The position numbers were made by a program, and so were the translations under genes. The notes beneath the pieces were generated by a model. That model did no database searches. It was given only the letters and a program-made list of their open reading frames with translations, and had not been told where the DNA came from. 64,000 nt of DNA from Neodiprion pinetum (taxonomy: Eukaryota; Arthropoda; Insecta; Hymenoptera; Diprionidae), in NCBI RefSeq assembly GCF_021155775.2, contig NC_060232.1, forward strand, positions 41,272,089 to 41,336,088. Direction: 5' to 3'. Of this stretch, positions 21,794-32,600 are shown in pieces (the first letter of the stretch is position 1; each line of letters begins with the position of its first letter).

Positions 21794-23656
21794 ATGGGAA
21801 AGGAAGACCCTCCTGCCGATAAAAAACGCACAGCCGTAGTACATAGTCCGCCTTCAGACCGACGACTCAGATCACAAGTTAGTACGCAGGGCACCCAATT
21901 ATTCGAAGGACAATTAGAAAATTTAGAGGAGACGAACGCGTCGGGAACCTCAGGTCTAAATCCTGAACAGTCGCAAATCTCCAGCCAAAACTCTAATTCA
22001 ACGAATAAAAATTCTCCGGAGAACTCGAGAAAAACAGAAAAACCCACTCAAATACTTATTCAAACGCCTGATTCGGAAAACCAATCCCAAACACATATTA
22101 AGATTCCTCAGGAATTTAAAATGGTGAGCGAACCCGTTGCAAGTACAGGCGCAACCGCCTTACCAGCACCGACTTATCATTATATCTCAATTAAGGATGC
22201 CTTAGAGGCAGTCCCGGTGTTTGACGGCAATCCGTCCCAGGTTAGAAGTTTTGTGCAGGGATGCAAGGATGCACGCGAAATGGTCCCGCCTCAAGTTGAA
22301 TTAAGCCTCACGCGAATAATACGTAATAAAATCAAGGGAGTAGCTCGACGTGTGATCGAGAACGAACGGTTCGATACCGTAGACGAATTAACCGCGCGAA
22401 TAAATGAGCTTTATGGACCAGCGAAATCCGTTAATCTGTGTCAGGGTGAACTAGGGAAAATTTTCCAAAGACAGAATGAAGACGTCGTGACGTACGCCTC
22501 GAGGGTACGCGAAGCGATGGAAAATATAAGACAGGCATTCTTGCAAGAACAACGTACGGACGATTTCGAAATTTTTACGCGAAATACCGAAGCGGACGGC
22601 AAAGCCGCTTTTCTGCGCGGATTAAGACCTGAAATCGACGGAAAAATCCCCACAATACCCGGTACTCTGAAAGAACTGGTCGACGCGGCGATGAAAATAG
22701 AAAAACAGGAGAAAATTAAAATCCAACTTAGACGAGGAGATCAACCTAGCACAATTCAGGACGCTACGATAAATTACGCGATGTTTCAACCACATAATTG
22801 CGTTGTGTGTGGAGCAAACGACCACAATAAATACGATTGCCAATATAATTCAGATAAAAGCTATTACGACCACCGTAAACCTCGGAATCAAACTTATGTT
22901 ATCCAAGGTAATCGAGCAGACTATCGGAATAATTATAATTCGAGGGATGCTTATTCGGATCCCCGACGTAACTCGAACACCTACCAACTTCAAAATAATA
23001 CTAACTCGAGAAATCAATTTCTGAAACATCAAAATCGTCAAATAAATTACCAACCGCAACCCGGTTACGATCCAAGAGAAAATCGTCCTAATCGGCAACA
23101 GGGACTTTCGAATTTTAGTAACCAGGACAATTACAGTAATCGAAGGTCGAATTCCCCTAATCAACAAGGTTATCCCAGAAATAATCAATATCGCGAAAAT
23201 CGCTATCAAGGGAACAATCAATACCGCGGAAACATTTATCTCAGCAATAACTCGTACCGTGAAAGAACTTATTCAAGGGACCCTAGCCCGCAGAGGTCAC
23301 AACCAAATTTCAGACAGGGAAACCAGCGTCCAAATCAGTACGACGATAATCAAATAATTAGACAAACGCGTTATACTCCGCAAACGAATTATCAGCCCTA
23401 CAATTCGAACCGACCTGACGAATACCAGACAGAACAACCACGCGAACACTGTCGATATTGCAGAAACTACGGTCACTTAATCAGCGAATGCCCAATTAAA
23501 CAGCGAAATGATAGATCAAATCAAATGCCGCGAGAAAATCGAGTCTCATTTTCGGGAAACGGGGAGAGCCTGCCGAACGACGGTGCGACCTCGGAGGCTC
23601 TCAAAATACCGAACCGCACCTTATCTATTATACAGGGCGTACCGATAGAAAACTAG
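21794..23656 (+). CDS. gag: Gag polyprotein of the retroelement
   Basis: 620 residues, intact. The N-terminal third is polar and probably disordered. A capsid-like region (about residues 130-310) follows, with the pattern VPVFDGNPSQVRSFVQGC and LRGLRPEIDGKIPTIPGTLK typical of insect Gypsy Gag. Two CCHC zinc knuckles are present: C-VV-C-GAND-H-NKYD-C at 336-349 and C-RY-C-RNYG-H-LISE-C at 553-566. About 200 residues of Asn/Arg/Gln/Tyr-rich linker separate them. Gag packages the RNA and forms the particle. It ends in TAG, overlapping the pol frame, which is shifted by -1. Intact Gag in an element lacking reverse transcriptase suggests it is still used. Confidence 0.92.
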   Translation: MGKEDPPADKKRTAVVHSPPSDRRLRSQVSTQGTQLFEGQLENLEETNASGTSGLNPEQSQISSQNSNSTNKNSPENSRKTEKPTQILIQTPDSENQSQTHIKIPQEFKMVSEPVASTGATALPAPTYHYISIKDALEAVPVFDGNPSQVRSFVQGCKDAREMVPPQVELSLTRIIRNKIKGVARRVIENERFDTVDELTARINELYGPAKSVNLCQGELGKIFQRQNEDVVTYASRVREAMENIRQAFLQEQRTDDFEIFTRNTEADGKAAFLRGLRPEIDGKIPTIPGTLKELVDAAMKIEKQEKIKIQLRRGDQPSTIQDATINYAMFQPHNCVVCGANDHNKYDCQYNSDKSYYDHRKPRNQTYVIQGNRADYRNNYNSRDAYSDPRRNSNTYQLQNNTNSRNQFLKHQNRQINYQPQPGYDPRENRPNRQQGLSNFSNQDNYSNRRSNSPNQQGYPRNNQYRENRYQGNNQYRGNIYLSNNSYRERTYSRDPSPQRSQPNFRQGNQRPNQYDDNQIIRQTRYTPQTNYQPYNSNRPDEYQTEQPREHCRYCRNYGHLISECPIKQRNDRSNQMPRENRVSFSGNGESLPNDGATSEALKIPNRTLSIIQGVPIEN

Positions 23657-26600
23657 TGACGTTGGCTACAAGCGATATGGAACAAATAATTATAGATCCA
23701 CCTCAAAATTCCGATGACAAATCAATCAATACGATCATAAATCCAGAAAGTATAATCCCCACGATCAAATTAGAAGCGAGCGAATTACAAAATCCGAGTA
23801 CTTTCATGTTGGATACAGGCTCCGACTTGAACATTATAAAAAATAACTGTGTAAGGTCAGAAATTGAAATAAACGAACAAAAGAAATTTAATCTTAGCGG
23901 AATAGTCCCCGCGTGCGTAGAAACTATGGGAGAAGTTCCCATAAACGTAATAGGAACCGAAGCTCAATTCCATATAGTTCCGGAAAATTTACCAATCCCA
24001 CAGGACGGAATAATAGGATCCCAGTTCTTCAACGAAAATCGAGCTCAGATAAATTTTGATAAAGGCACATTAGAATTCGGTAACGTACAAATCCCATTTC
24101 TAAACCGGCAGGAAAAAACGACTCCGTATAGAGCGCAGACTGGCAACTGCGACAAACTCGCGGAGACCGAACTAGGCACCGAGGTTTTACCGCTCCTGGA
24201 TGTAGAATCTAACGGGTGTCTCGGTTATACAAAATCCGAATTAACGACGGAAATTTCCGAACCTCTTAAAGGAAAGGAAAAGGTCGAAAATCCGGAAGAT
24301 GTTATCGTAATTCCATCGAGGACACGGCTTGGCATCCGTATCAATCTCGAAAAAACTGAGTTGACCGAAGGGTACGTACCTCTGATAGACGCAGGTGACA
24401 ACGTCTACATAGGGAACGCGTTAGTGACAAACCGAGATGATAAAGCGTACCTTTATGCAATTAATACGTCAGACTCGGAAGTAAGACTGAGGATTCCACC
24501 GCAAATCCTGGAAGAAATAAGTGAAACAGAGAACTCCTTAGAATCAGATACCCAAAACTTTAAAATCAAAAGTGAGAATGCAAAAGAAACCGTTAATTAT
24601 AAGAATATACCCACAAAATATCAAATATATCCCGACGAATGCATGAAATACGACAATGAATCCGATGAATCTACGAAATATTCCAATAAATCCGTGAAAA
24701 ATAACGACGAATCTGCGATAAATCAAAGTGAATCTAATGAATTTGTGAAAAACGATAATAAATCTACGAAATATTTCAATAAATCCATGAAAAATAACGA
24801 CGAATATGCAATAAATCAAAGTGAATCCAATGAATCTGTGAAAAACGATAATAAATCTACGAAATATTCCAATAAATCCATGAAAAATAACGACGAATCT
24901 GCAATAAATCAAGGTGAAGCCAATGAATCTGTGAAAAACGATAATAAATCTACGAAATATTCCAATGAATTTGCAAGAAGCGATAATAAATCTACGAAAT
25001 ATTCCTATAAATCCATGAAGAATAATGACGAAAATGTGATTAATTTAAGCGAATCCAAAGAAACTGTGAAAAACGATAATAAATCTACGAAATATTCCAA
25101 TGAATCCGTGAGAAATGATAATAAATCTACGAAATATTCCAATAAATCGATGAAAAATAATGACGAAAATGCGATAAATCAAAGTGAATCCAATGAATCT
25201 GTGAAAAATGATGATAAATCTACGAAAAATTCTAATAAATCCATGAAAAATGACGACGAATCTGCGATAAATCCAAGTGAATCCAATGAATCTGCGAGAA
25301 ACGATAACCAATCTACGAAATATTCCAATGAATCCATGAAAAATAATGACGAATCTGCGATAAATCAAAATAAATCCAATGAATCTGTGAGAAATGATAA
25401 TAAATCCACGAAATATTCCAATAAATCTATGAAAAATAATGACGAATCTGCGATAAATCAAAATAAATCCAATGAATCTGTGAGAAACGATAATAAATCC
25501 ACGAAATATTCCAATAAATCTATGAAAAATGATGACGAATCTGCGATAAACCAAGGTGAATCAAATGAATCTGTGAAAAACGATAATGAATCTACGAAAT
25601 ATTCCAATGAATCGATGAAAAATAATGACGAAAATGCGATAAATCCAAATGAATCCAATGAATCTGCGAAAAACGATAATGAATCCACGAAATATTCCTA
25701 TAAATCTATGAAAATTAATGATGAATATACAATAAATCCAAGTGAATCCAAGGAGTCTATGAAAGATAATGATAAATCCATGAAAAATAATAATGAAACT
25801 GCGATAATACCAAGTGAATCCAATGAATCCGCGAAGGACGAAAATAAAACTACGAACAATAAGTGTAAAAGTAACTCCGATGAGTCCGAGAAAAATAAGA
25901 ATAAATATTCCGACGAATCCATAAGAAATGATAATTCTATAGTAAACCAGAGTGAATCCAATAAACCCACAACGAGTGAATTAAATAAAATCAAACTAAT
26001 GGGACCGTATATTACTGACAACGCAAACAAGGCTGTAATAAATGAACACACCTCGATATTTAAAGAAGAAATAGATCGATGCAATAAAAACCGAGAGACA
26101 AATAAATATAAAAGAAGACAAGAAATAAGGAAATCTACACGAATCCACAAATTTATGCCCTATACGAAAACAGTCGGAGACGAGTACGGAAGGAAGACAA
26201 CGCGCGCAATCCCACGGAATATCTCTACACAAAACACAAACCGATCTAATGGAATAAGTATCCCGAAAATAAAACGATTATTTATGGTCCAAAATTCCCA
26301 TAACTTAGCCAAAGCCAGGGCCAAGCTTCTGGAATCTTTATTGAGATTAGAACACCTAAATGCCGAGGAGAAAGAAAATGTCTACAACTTAATCCGAGCA
26401 AATGCAGATATATTCCACCTACCAGGCGATAACCTAGGATGCACTAACGTAATTAAACATAAAATAACCACAACCGAGGAACAACCAAAACCAAAACACT
26501 GCTCCGGAATCCCTGAAATACACATGGACATGTCAATCAAACACGAATACGCAATACCCGGATCCTTCAAGCAAGAAGCACCAGCGCCAAAACCTACGGT

Positions 26601-26853
26601 TAGGCGATATTATGAATCAATGGGAAACAACACGAGAAACGTTAACCAGACCGAACCAACAACAGAAGAAGACGGAGAATACAAAGCACCCCAAGGAAAG
26701 CCGATACCCATATACCCCAATTTAAACATGAAGCCAGCAACCCAATCACCAATTGCAAAAAACGTCTCAACATCGACCATGGACCCCAAGGACAACCAAA
26801 GTACCGTATGGATTGAAAAACCTACAGCACCCAACGACCGTCAGGAAGAATGA
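23656..26853 (+). CDS. pol: Pol remnant: retropepsin, tandem-repeat domain, truncated reverse transcriptase
   Basis: One open frame of about 1,065 codons, -1 relative to gag. In order: an aspartic protease with active-site DTGSD (near residue 53) and the flap/C-terminal signature IIGSQFF (about 116-122); a Gypsy-type linker (GYVPLIDAGDNVYIG, YAINTSDSEVRL); about a dozen copies of a 31-residue Ser/Asn/Lys repeat (about residues 330-735); then the very beginning of a Gypsy reverse-transcriptase region (LRLEHLNAEEKENV, NADIFHLPGDNLGCTN, HKITTTEEQP). It then switches abruptly to a Pro/Thr-rich tail ending in TGA. No YxDD-type motif, RNase H or integrase is present, so a deletion has fused the start of RT to sequence from further downstream. 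Expression would need -1 frameshifting, or internal initiation at the ATG near 23677. Confidence 0.85.
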   Translation: MTLATSDMEQIIIDPPQNSDDKSINTIINPESIIPTIKLEASELQNPSTFMLDTGSDLNIIKNNCVRSEIEINEQKKFNLSGIVPACVETMGEVPINVIGTEAQFHIVPENLPIPQDGIIGSQFFNENRAQINFDKGTLEFGNVQIPFLNRQEKTTPYRAQTGNCDKLAETELGTEVLPLLDVESNGCLGYTKSELTTEISEPLKGKEKVENPEDVIVIPSRTRLGIRINLEKTELTEGYVPLIDAGDNVYIGNALVTNRDDKAYLYAINTSDSEVRLRIPPQILEEISETENSLESDTQNFKIKSENAKETVNYKNIPTKYQIYPDECMKYDNESDESTKYSNKSVKNNDESAINQSESNEFVKNDNKSTKYFNKSMKNNDEYAINQSESNESVKNDNKSTKYSNKSMKNNDESAINQGEANESVKNDNKSTKYSNEFARSDNKSTKYSYKSMKNNDENVINLSESKETVKNDNKSTKYSNESVRNDNKSTKYSNKSMKNNDENAINQSESNESVKNDDKSTKNSNKSMKNDDESAINPSESNESARNDNQSTKYSNESMKNNDESAINQNKSNESVRNDNKSTKYSNKSMKNNDESAINQNKSNESVRNDNKSTKYSNKSMKNDDESAINQGESNESVKNDNESTKYSNESMKNNDENAINPNESNESAKNDNESTKYSYKSMKINDEYTINPSESKESMKDNDKSMKNNNETAIIPSESNESAKDENKTTNNKCKSNSDESEKNKNKYSDESIRNDNSIVNQSESNKPTTSELNKIKLMGPYITDNANKAVINEHTSIFKEEIDRCNKNRETNKYKRRQEIRKSTRIHKFMPYTKTVGDEYGRKTTRAIPRNISTQNTNRSNGISIPKIKRLFMVQNSHNLAKARAKLLESLLRLEHLNAEEKENVYNLIRANADIFHLPGDNLGCTNVIKHKITTTEEQPKPKHCSGIPEIHMDMSIKHEYAIPGSFKQEAPAPKPTVRRYYESMGNNTRNVNQTEPTTEEDGEYKAPQGKPIPIYPNLNMKPATQSPIAKNVSTSTMDPKDNQSTVWIEKPTAPNDRQEE
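24650..25865 (+). repeat. 93-base coding tandem repeat in pol
   Basis: About a dozen degenerate 93-base units encode variants of NDNKSTKYSNKSMKNNDES followed by AINQSESNESVK. Two units carry an inserted half-repeat (VRNDNKSTKYS). The frame is never broken. Composition is strongly A-rich, unlike the flanking pol sequence. Confidence 0.85.
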
Positions 26854-26880
26854 TCGAGCAGAGGCTCGCCATTCTTGCAT

Positions 26881-26891
26881 AAGGGGGGAGG
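26881..26891 (+). other. Polypurine tract
   Basis: AAGGGGGGAGG abuts the TG that opens the 3' LTR. This is the standard position for priming plus-strand DNA synthesis. Confidence 0.8.
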
Positions 26892-28834
26892 TGTAACGTC
26901 CGACCGGAACGTCCGTATGTTTTATCGACTATTATTACTGCATGTTACTTTTATCAACTAACCAAACTCGAAGTACGAGAATCTTGTAACCATAAGAAAT
27001 TAAAACAACAGTCTAACTATTTGGAATATCCCTAGATGGAAATAACTATGAAATTCACTAGCCAAGGCTTAAAAACCATGTTACGAGATCTTCGTACCAC
27101 AGAGAACTATAATACTATTATGCGTTATTATATATCACTATCACATTAACACTATAATTAACTAACACAATTATACCCAATTATTATATAGCACTCAGCA
27201 ATGCCATTTGTGCATTCGGAGCTGAGAGCTATACTTAAGCAACATACGCTTTACTATATAGTCTGGAGTATAGAAGACTGTAAAACCATAGATAAATGCA
27301 TAACCAATATAATGTAAAGATAGCACTGCTGCAACCCATAAAACCAGAGGCTGCAAAACCATCAAACCGTGAATGCTAATTACCCAGCATGAACTATACC
27401 TTCTTCCGCAACGCCGTATTGTAGGCAACACGCGCAACGTTTTGAAGGCAATGCAGATCTCCAATGTGGAGCCATACAGAGCCTTACCTAGAGAATACAT
27501 TAGGAAACTTACCGACGAAACGAAAACGTTCTAGAAGCTTCCAAGCCGATTTATATCAATATAAGAATTAACAACTACAGAAGGGAATCATATACAAAAG
27601 CACACATGTAAACCTGCTCTAAAGCTATGAATCATCAAATTACTAAGTATTCTAAATCTGTTAAGATAGTTATAACACAAACAACTAAAGATATTCGCAG
27701 CAGCGTGATTCTAATAATGTTAAACAAATAACAAACTATGTTCATAAACAATTGCTATTGTACCCCAAATTAACAACGACAGTAGTCGACTTTAATACAT
27801 ATGCAATTCTATATAGATACAACTATAAAACTATCAACGACAGTAGTCGACTATAATACATATACAATTCTATATAGATATAACTATAAAACTAACAAAC
27901 GACAGGTAACCAAAATGAAATATGGGCTTTGTAACGAGCAAGATAGCAAAAACATTCAGAGGTAGACAGGTAGTTAAGTGGCTGACGGGCGCCACAAAGG
28001 GGCTGGCGCCACAAAGGGGGCTGGCGCCACAAAGGGGACTGGCGACACAACGAAAAGCTCACGCAGTTCGGAGAACTACGGAACCAAGTCCACGCACCTA
28101 CACCACCGCACCAAGCAGCGATATACCATACGTAAAAACCTACAATATAGTAATAGCTAAAGAAATAAGATCACAGGCGTGCATGCGGCGAAGATGTCGT
28201 GCCCTAATTAGAATTCCTAGAAAAGAGGGGAGGTGCGCAAAGGCGACCAAAAAACTAGAGAGGGGGATCGTTCTGCGCAACGATCGACCCCTATAAAAAC
28301 GGCGACCGATCACTCGATCGCTCTCTTGTGTTTCTACCTCCAGATTCGTCATCTAGTTCCGGTACAGTCTCGCGGTAAAATCCTTTAGCCTTTTGCATTA
28401 AAACTTTCATACAACGTTACTCTGCCCAAAAGTTCAGCGAGCTTCAACTCCATTTTTACTAAGTCTAAGATCTTACACTGTGTAACTCTGCGTTTGTGAC
28501 TTTTAAATATCAAACTTATAAAATAAACCAAGTTAGTCAAAATATCCAAATATATTAAAGTCAGTTATTCCACTAAAACCTCTCACCAATCTACAAGTCA
28601 TCGCATCCAGAATACTCTCAAAAAGGTAAGCCAAATTAAATCTTTTATCCAACAATTTCTCCCTCTTCGGTTCGTTCGACTAGAGCGACAGAATGCCCGT
28701 TGTCCGGTGTATTTCAATACTTAATCGGTAATTGGTGACCCAAACTACTGATGTGAGTCTGGCTGTAACTGTGTGTGAATGTTTCCGGTGTCTAACATCT
28801 GGAGATTTCCACTAGGTACCGTTCCGACGTCACA
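26892..28834 (+). repeat. 3' LTR (1,943 bases)
   Basis: Same sequence as the 5' LTR as far as I could compare, including the 61-base duplication, triple motif, TATA box and AATAAA. Near-identity means few or no substitutions since insertion. Confidence 0.93.
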
Positions 28835-28838
28835 CTAC

Positions 28839-29619
28839 CGCTAGTGCGCTCTCAGTGCACACGCAGTGCAACCAGTGGAAAACGCTATAAGCCCAACACT
28901 CGTCGGATCTTTGCGATATCAGCGCCTTCAGCGTCAGCTAGCGCAAGCCTTATTGTACGGATTTTTCATCCCGGATCAAGTGTACGAAGATCGGACTCCT
29001 TTACTCTAGACTCCATGCTAGTGATATTATTCATCAATTCAATATGGCGTGTATTCAATGACTAACGTGTAATCGTAACATTATTGTAATATTATAATTT
29101 ATTTCGAGTGATTTTTAGTGATAAAGTGAGTAATGGTGGTGAAACATTCTCCTTCGATTTCGTAATTGTTAAAGACAAGCATAATTTATTGACGTTGCGT
29201 GGTTACGCAGTGTGGCAATAATCAATTAATACGGGCATAACCTTGCTATAAAGAGCCGAATTTGCAGAGAAAAGTAATCGAGTAATTTTATACTTAGTGA
29301 ACAGATAATTTTTCACAATAGATATTTTCGCGAAGGTGAAACTGGACTAAATTTGAACAGTTCAAAATACCACGACTGTAATACTGCAAAGGATATAATT
29401 TAGTCAGTTAGGATTCTGCTGGTTGCTGAAAAAAAATTCATGCCCAACCAATCATAATGAACCAATGCATCGAATGCTTCTAAATCTCATTTATCATTAT
29501 TCACTATTGTCAATATGTTTCTATCTGTGAATTCAGGCCGATTGGGGAGTCTTCATTGTTGAATTTCAAGTGACTCACAAAAGAACGGACGTGTAATTTT
29601 TTTTGATTGAAGTAACGTC
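28839..29619 (+). promoter_or_regulatory. Ube3c upstream region and probable 5' UTR
   Basis: This continues the p38-Ube3c divergent spacer after the retroelement. It holds a GC-richer 200-base stretch just after the insertion point, then AT-rich sequence leading to the Ube3c ATG. No open frame of note and no clear TATA box. Confidence 0.4.
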
Positions 29620-32600
29620 ATGTATAGCTTTGACGGAGACTACAGACGAAAACCCCAACAAAATCTAGCTGGTGCTAGCCGTCGTGATGAAAAAGCTGTG
29701 CTACTGCAGCATGCTCAATTGGAACGTTTAAAACGAGAACAACAGCGTCAAAGGCATGACGCCGCTGTGAAAATCCAAGCTCAGATTCGTCAATTTGTAA
29801 CTAGACAATTAAAGCGTGAGCATGAAAGGCACAACTTTGATGTAGTGCAGAAGGCATTGGGTAATAATCCGCCAAGCTTGGAAGAGATTTCCCCTTTGCT
29901 CAGACAATTGTTATTTTTCTATGACGAAGCTCTAGATGGATCCAGATTGCTATGGATACTTAGACACGTCTTGAAAGATCACAAACGTATAAAAGAACTG
30001 ACAACCATATCTACAGAGTGGTCATGGAGATTACGGTATGTTTATGAAATAAAGTGTACTATTTCTCTAATTAATTCAAAAGCAGAAAACCAGTTGAGTA
30101 GGGCGTAACCGGCAAGCGTTTTCGTTTTGAAGCTGATTGAGGGTCATTGGGGTTGAAATTTTTTTCTAAATACTATTGTCCCTTTATGGCTACAAGCAAT
30201 TTCTCAATTTGAATGCAACTACGAAGACCAATTTGCCAGGAGGGTGTAACGACTTTAGCGATCTGAGTTTTTATAAAATCAATATTGCATCCTTGTGATG
30301 TTTTAGTCAGCATATTGAGGTGAATAAAGAATCGAAAAAAATCAGAGGGAAGAGAATACTTTAATTTTTGTAATTTTTGTAGTCACCTTCTTTGGCACCA
30401 ATACGTGAAAAATGCATGTGAGATATGTCGTTTCCATAAAGTGATTTAAAGTTTCTGCTTTGTTTGCCCTGTCTGCTGTTAAATTGGTCTTTTTTTTGAG
30501 TGCTAAGCACTTTTGTTTTATAGAGTTTGAAATAATACCATCAGCTTTTTGTCCATTTTTAAGGTGGATTCTCAAATTATCAATGCGGAAAATAGTTGAC
30601 ACGGTTTCTCAAGATCCTGCTCGTTCTATAGCAGTTCCTCTGCGAGTCCTGGAAGTGTTCACTGTGAAAGAAAATACAGAGGGCATTTTAAAGACAGAAA
30701 CAGATCGCCATTTGATCGGCATATTTGTATATTTGGCAGAAAACAAGTACTTTGTGCAATTGAGAAGGTTGATAGATGAAAAAGTGCCTCCTTTGTTGGA
30801 AGCAACGCCTGTACCACCGACACCGATGGCGGCATGTCTATTGGATATGATTAAACGACCGCTTGGACTTATTCATACCATGGAAGAGAATAACAAATTT
30901 TCCATTACGATACTTGAAGAGTTCTGCTACAGCATTCTTGCGCCAAGAATGTCAGAGCCAATTAAGATGCTTGTCTTACCTGCATTGACAGAATTTCAAA
31001 ATCTCCCGTATAAACAATTAATCGATTGTATAAATAGACTTGCAAATGAGCCTACTCTGTGCCTTTTGTATAGCATATTATCTCTGGAACCAGTCAGATT
31101 TGGTAAGTGATAAACAGTTTGGAGAATTACAATAATTATAATATTCAGATTGACAGTGACAATTATGAACACTAATGCAAATGTACATTTGATATTTTAT
31201 ATGTTTGAAATGTTGTCCATACCTTGGTGTATATTGCATTGCTAATGTCTCTGTCTTCATCTTTGCACCCACAGCCTGCAGAAGGTCAAGGAACACTCTG
31301 ACGAACTACCTTCAAGTTTTGGCATCGCTGAGTTCGACAATAGCCTCCCCACCTGTAGAGCAGAGTTTAAATTTCACCGACGAATCGGACAGTGACACAG
31401 ACACTGATATGGTCGATCAGGATGAAGCGGACATACGTCAAAAATGCATAGAAATGTTGAATGCAGAAAATCGTGTACAAGGTATTCTTGTGGTGGTGGA
31501 TCAAAGCGAGGATCCCCTTATGCTCCAAGCCCTATGTCAATTGTGCCACAATCTTTTGATAACCAACAAAATGGCTGTTCCTAAATATAAACTACTCTAC
31601 ATGCTTGCGTTCAAACCGTCGTTTCTTCGTCATTTATGGACGGCACTAATGTCTGTTCGTCAGACATCCCTGTTTGGGGGTGTCACTCTTCTACTGCAAG
31701 TAGTTTCTCGAGGTATCGCCCTAGATGCAGATAATACAAAAAAGATTGTACCACTTTTGGCAGTTTTTTGCTCGCTCTTCAGCCTGCTTATTGCAACGCT
31801 GCACGACACTGAATTCTTCAATGATGGCTCCCAAGTTGGAACAAGTGGTGCTAGCCAACAGACAATGCCATTCACGACTGTGGAACTAGTGCCACTTTCT
31901 GCTCATTTGAAGGGGGTTTGCTTGGGCTTGGTCGAGCTCGCGTTCCCCGATACCCGGCCGACAGTACGAGATGATTATAAAACTGCAGTACTTGGTGCCT
32001 CTGCTACCCAAACTCACCAAAACACACAAATGTGGGTGCACTTGTTCAAAGTAACTGTAGGTTTGCTGCGGCAACTTCACACTCGTGATCTGAGAAAACA
32101 ATTTTGCCCTGAAGGCCATTGGATAGCGTCGAACATTGTGATACCACTGGACAAACCACAGGATTTTACATTCCGACGTCGCAGATTAAGAGGCTATGTA
32201 CCATTTCAAGGACTGCGAGCATTTACTCGTGAAGATTTGGAGGAAGGCCCTCCTTGGTCGACAAAGGAAGTGCGAACGCTTACGCTGCTTCGTGAAATAC
32301 CCTTTGTTGTGCCATTCAATGATCGTGTAGTGGTATTTCAATCTCTCTTGAATCACGACAAAGAGGAACAGCAAGGCGAATGGACGAATTTCATGCGGGG
32401 TCCATACATACAGATTGCTGTGAGACGGAATTACTTGTACGAGGATGCGTTTGACAAACTTTCACCAGAGAACGAGTCTGAGTTGAGGCTGAAAATGAAG
32501 GTTCAATTGGTGAACGCAGCTGGTCTTGAAGAGGCTGGTGTAGATGGGGGTGGACTATTCCGAGAGTTTCTTTCAGAATTGTTAAAAACCAGCTTTGATC

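Larger units (their letters stand above)
19040..28838 (+). mobile_element. Gypsy-type LTR retrotransposon, non-autonomous, recent insertion
   Basis: The element proper spans 19044-28834, between CTAC target duplications at 19040-19043 and 28835-28838. Both LTRs start TG and end CA and are offset by exactly 7,848 bases. Wherever I compared them, including two open frames of 101 and 124 codons, they are identical, which points to a very young insertion. In order: 5' LTR, tRNA-Gly primer site, leader of about 0.8 kb, gag, a pol frame with protease and a tandem repeat but only the beginning of reverse transcriptase, polypurine tract, 3' LTR. RNase H, integrase and any envelope are missing, so mobility would depend on proteins supplied by a relative. 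It faces the same way as Ube3c. Confidence 0.95.

Noticed and set aside
21461..22047. Minus frames opposite the retroelement leader and gag start
   Set aside because: Shadows of the plus-strand frames, with no supported domain.
24544..26150. Long minus-strand frames rich in Phe, Ile and Arg opposite the pol repeat
   Set aside because: They are mirror images of the A-rich tandem repeat and not independent genes.
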